This document shows, piece by piece, positions 62,335-64,000 of a stretch of 64,000 bases of DNA. The notes below the pieces were generated by a model. The model saw only the letters and a list, made by a program, of their open reading frames with translations. It did not search any database and was not told the origin of the DNA. This stretch comes from JANRJY01 sp033763735 (GTDB lineage Bacteria; Bacteroidota; Bacteroidia; Cytophagales; UBA9547), in assembly GCA_033763735.1 (NCBI GenBank), contig JANRJY010000008.1:1-64000 (forward strand). The letters run 5' to 3'. Positions within the stretch are counted from its first letter, which is position 1; the number at the start of each line of letters is the position of its first letter. A program made the translations under genes and the position numbers.

Positions 62335-62844
62335 TTATTTCTTTTGTTTTTTCAAAAACACTAACAAATCTTCATACTTTTTAATGGCGCCTGAAATGAA
62401 TTTCTTTTTCTTGTCTAAAACAAAATAAGTTGGGAATCCGGTAACGTTGAAATTGCCTGATGCCATCGAAAAAATGCTTGCATAATCTTTAGGAATAATA
62501 TTAATTCCTTTGAGTTTGAAATTATCCATAGCTGTTTTTAATATCAGGGTATCAGCTTTGTAGGTCATTAAAACACCAAAATATTCATACCCAATTTTGT
62601 GCAAACTATCATACTTAGTAGAAAAAACCGGAATTTGATCTTTGCAATGGCTGCATTGATAATCGTAAAAATATACGATTGTATACTTGCTTTTAACTTC
62701 ATGCAACTTTATGTTTTTCATATTAGGATCAAAGCCTTCAAAATTTACACTTTCAAATCCAAGATATAGCGAATCAGGAACTTGACTAACCGCTTGATTG
62801 ATAACAGATAAAATCAGTAAAGGTAAAATTATTTGCAACTTCAT
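62335..62844 (-). CDS. Exported thioredoxin/TlpA-like protein
   Basis: 169 residues. Signal peptide 1-20 (ending AVSQ). Thioredoxin fold with redox site CSHC in FYDYQCSHCKDQIP and the cis-proline loop GFPTYFVLD. The N-terminal FDPNMKNIKLHEVKSKYTI region matches TlpA/DUF5106-type proteins. It should reduce or isomerize disulfides in the periplasm. It starts immediately at the end of the coiled-coil gene (zero gap), so the two are coupled. Confidence 0.85.
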   Translation of the reverse strand: MKLQIILPLLILSVINQAVSQVPDSLYLGFESVNFEGFDPNMKNIKLHEVKSKYTIVYFYDYQCSHCKDQIPVFSTKYDSLHKIGYEYFGVLMTYKADTLILKTAMDNFKLKGINIIPKDYASIFSMASGNFNVTGFPTYFVLDKKKKFISGAIKKYEDLLVFLKKQKK

Positions 62845-63558
62845 TTATTCTACTTTTGATACTTTGGCACGAACGGCTTCAACAGCTTTTTTAGTTTTTT
62901 CGACTACCTCGGAAGCAGCAGCTTGGTTCTGTAAATTAGTGACACTATCCGATTGTAATTGCTTGTATTCGATGGCATTATCAGTCAATTTTTTTTCAAG
63001 TTTTACTTTTTCCTGACGATTGCTTAGTATATCAGAACGTAATTTTTCGCCTTTATTAATTAGTTTTTCCTGATCTTTAACAGAGCTTGCCAATACTTTT
63101 TCGGCTTCTTTAATTTGATCATTGATATCGGCTATATACATGGCTACTCCAAAATCGTGAAGTAATTTTTCGGCCTCTTTATATTTGGATGCATCTCCGC
63201 TTGAAGTTACATAAGCATCGCCTAAATCAATTGCAAACCAGACTTTTGAACCTTTAGAAGTAGCTTCTACTTTAGAAATAATTTTTACAAATGTGGATGA
63301 TATGGATGCAATGGTGCCTTGTTCCACTATATATGTTCCTGATTTATTTTTAAAACTGCCCCATTCTTTCATTTTTTTTGTCCATCCTTGCTTTACATCA
63401 TCCAAATCTAATTCAAGAACTGTGTATAATCCTTTGCGCTTGACATCTTCAATTATTTCATCTGATTCGGCAACGGTTACTTTTTGGCCAAATCCTTGAA
63501 ATACAAAAAACAATAAGGTACAATTCAGAAAAATGGATTTGATAATTTTTGAAATCAT
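62845..63558 (-). CDS. Exported coiled-coil protein
   Basis: 237 residues. Signal peptide 1-25 (ending QGFGQ). Residues ~30-150 form a mixed domain (GLYTVLELDLDDVKQGW, KMKEWGSFKNKSGTY, FAIDLGDAYVTSSGDASKYK); 150-237 is a long coiled coil (DINDQIKEAEKVLASSVKDQ). No named family recognised. It is the first gene of the operon followed by TlpA-like, TPR and beta-helix genes; a TAAATTTG box lies 59 bases upstream. Confidence 0.72.
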   Translation of the reverse strand: MISKIIKSIFLNCTLLFFVFQGFGQKVTVAESDEIIEDVKRKGLYTVLELDLDDVKQGWTKKMKEWGSFKNKSGTYIVEQGTIASISSTFVKIISKVEATSKGSKVWFAIDLGDAYVTSSGDASKYKEAEKLLHDFGVAMYIADINDQIKEAEKVLASSVKDQEKLINKGEKLRSDILSNRQEKVKLEKKLTDNAIEYKQLQSDSVTNLQNQAAASEVVEKTKKAVEAVRAKVSKVE

Positions 63559-63616
63559 ATTATTTATTTATAGAAATGATCAATGTTTAATATTTGAAAG
63601 TATCATAGTTGTGATA

Positions 63617-63624
63617 CAAATTTA
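63617..63624 (-). promoter_or_regulatory. TAnnTTTG promoter box of the four-gene envelope operon
   Basis: Minus-strand TAAATTTG. A near-palindrome AGTTGCCTTAA/TTTAAGCAACT at 63630-63651 lies directly upstream of it and could be an operator, shared by the divergent Mur ligase gene. Confidence 0.45.
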
Positions 63625-63709
63625 GCATTAGTTGCCTTAATTTAAGCAACTAAGTATTATTATATTAACGAATAGCATCAATCAATATTTTTATCGATGT
63701 TATTTTATA

Positions 63710-63717
63710 TATATTTG
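63710..63717 (+). promoter_or_regulatory. TAnnTTTG promoter box of the Mur ligase gene
   Basis: TATATTTG, 26 bases before the ATG at 63743. Confidence 0.5.
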
Positions 63718-63742
63718 GCAGTTTTTTAAGAACAAAAAATTC

Positions 63743-64000
63743 ATGCAAAGCGTACATTTTATAGCTATAGGGGGAAGTGCAATGCATAATTTGGCAATTG
63801 CATTACAAGAAAAAGGATTTGAAGTTACCGGATCGGATGATGAAATTTTTGAACCTTCACAATCCAGATTATCAAAACATGGCTTATTACCCAAACAAAT
63901 GGGTTGGTTTCCGGAAGAAAACATTCATGAAAGACTAGATGCAATAATATTAGGAATGCATGCTCGTTCGGACAACCCGGAGTTGCTGAAAGCCAAACAT
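63743..64000 (+). CDS. mpl: UDP-N-acetylmuramate:tripeptide ligase (Mpl-like), 5' part
   Basis: 86 residues of a gene cut by the window end. The N-terminal Mur-ligase Rossmann region shows FIAIGGSAMHNLAIALQEKG, TGSDDEIFEPSQSRL and DAIILGMHARSDNPEL. GMHAR and the DDEIFEP motif distinguish Mpl from MurC. Mpl joins recycled murein tripeptide to UDP-MurNAc. The promoter box upstream and the divergent envelope operon suggest it is transcribed from 63.7 kb. Because only the N-terminus is visible, MurC cannot be fully ruled out. Confidence 0.82.
   Translation, partial: MQSVHFIAIGGSAMHNLAIALQEKGFEVTGSDDEIFEPSQSRLSKHGLLPKQMGWFPEENIHERLDAIILGMHARSDNPELLKAKH

Overview
The window is a stretch of AT-rich chromosome from a member of the phylum Bacteroidota. 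Four proteins carry C-terminal sorting domains of the type IX secretion system (T9SS). BACON, DUF4249, DUF5686, 7TMR-DISM and DUF1080 proteins are present, and several start codons are preceded by the Bacteroidota -7 box TAnnTTTG. TTG start codons are frequent. I cannot place it below phylum from the sequence alone; a free-living environmental lineage seems more likely than a gut Bacteroides. No rRNA, tRNA, CRISPR array, prophage or complete insertion sequence was seen.

Layout. 1-2907: 5' part of a giant secreted beta-helix-like protein (minus strand), then a 500-base repeat-rich gap. 3.4-5.1 kb: an Xre-RES toxin-antitoxin pair and a DUF4249 lipoprotein. 5.1-9.1 kb: AMP nucleosidase, a divergent sugar MFS transporter and RlmD. 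9.4-11.8 kb: an alpha-E/circularly permuted ATP-grasp pair. 12.1-14.0 kb: a conserved unknown protein and a methylenetetrahydrofolate-reductase-like protein. 14.3-17.7 kb: secreted GH30-BACON glycosidase. 17.7-19.5 kb: CorA and DUF1080. 19.6-23.3 kb: operon of peptide deformylase, a lipoprotein, a T9SS subtilase and HisF. 23.3-28.0 kb: two T9SS cargo proteins, one with GC-rich palindromic repeats inside its reading frame and one that has lost its 5' end. 28.2-32.0 kb: FolK, a small lipoprotein, HemL and a TPR/periplasmic-binding protein. 32.0-34.0 kb: a 7TMR-DISM histidine kinase interrupted by one in-frame TAG. 34.1-38.5 kb: FKBP isomerase, PhnA-domain protein, 3-methyladenine DNA glycosylase, a small ORF and a DUF5686 outer-membrane protein. 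38.6-42.4 kb: phosphofructokinase, a PIN-domain remnant beside a palindromic element, and a secreted CBM9-like/esterase protein. 42.8-49.4 kb: SDR, TilS, M16 protease, a small cytosolic protein and a secreted nuclease. 49.4-54.6 kb: TPR-like protein, CrcB, and an operon of OmpA-like protein, lipase-like lipoprotein and beta-barrel. 54.8-58.8 kb: small protein, GH1 beta-glucosidase, O-methyltransferase and zinc phospholipase C-like protein. 59.0-63.6 kb: four-gene envelope operon. 63.7-64.0 kb: start of an Mpl-type Mur ligase.

Most genes are housekeeping or secretion and envelope functions. The sugar transporter, phosphofructokinase, GH30, GH1 and the CBM9/esterase fit a carbohydrate-scavenging heterotroph. 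I found no obvious dedicated defence island beyond the Xre-RES pair. The most unusual signals are non-coding: a dispersed family of short tandem 8-mer and 7-mer arrays, palindromic elements that have entered a reading frame, and recombination scars with gene remnants.
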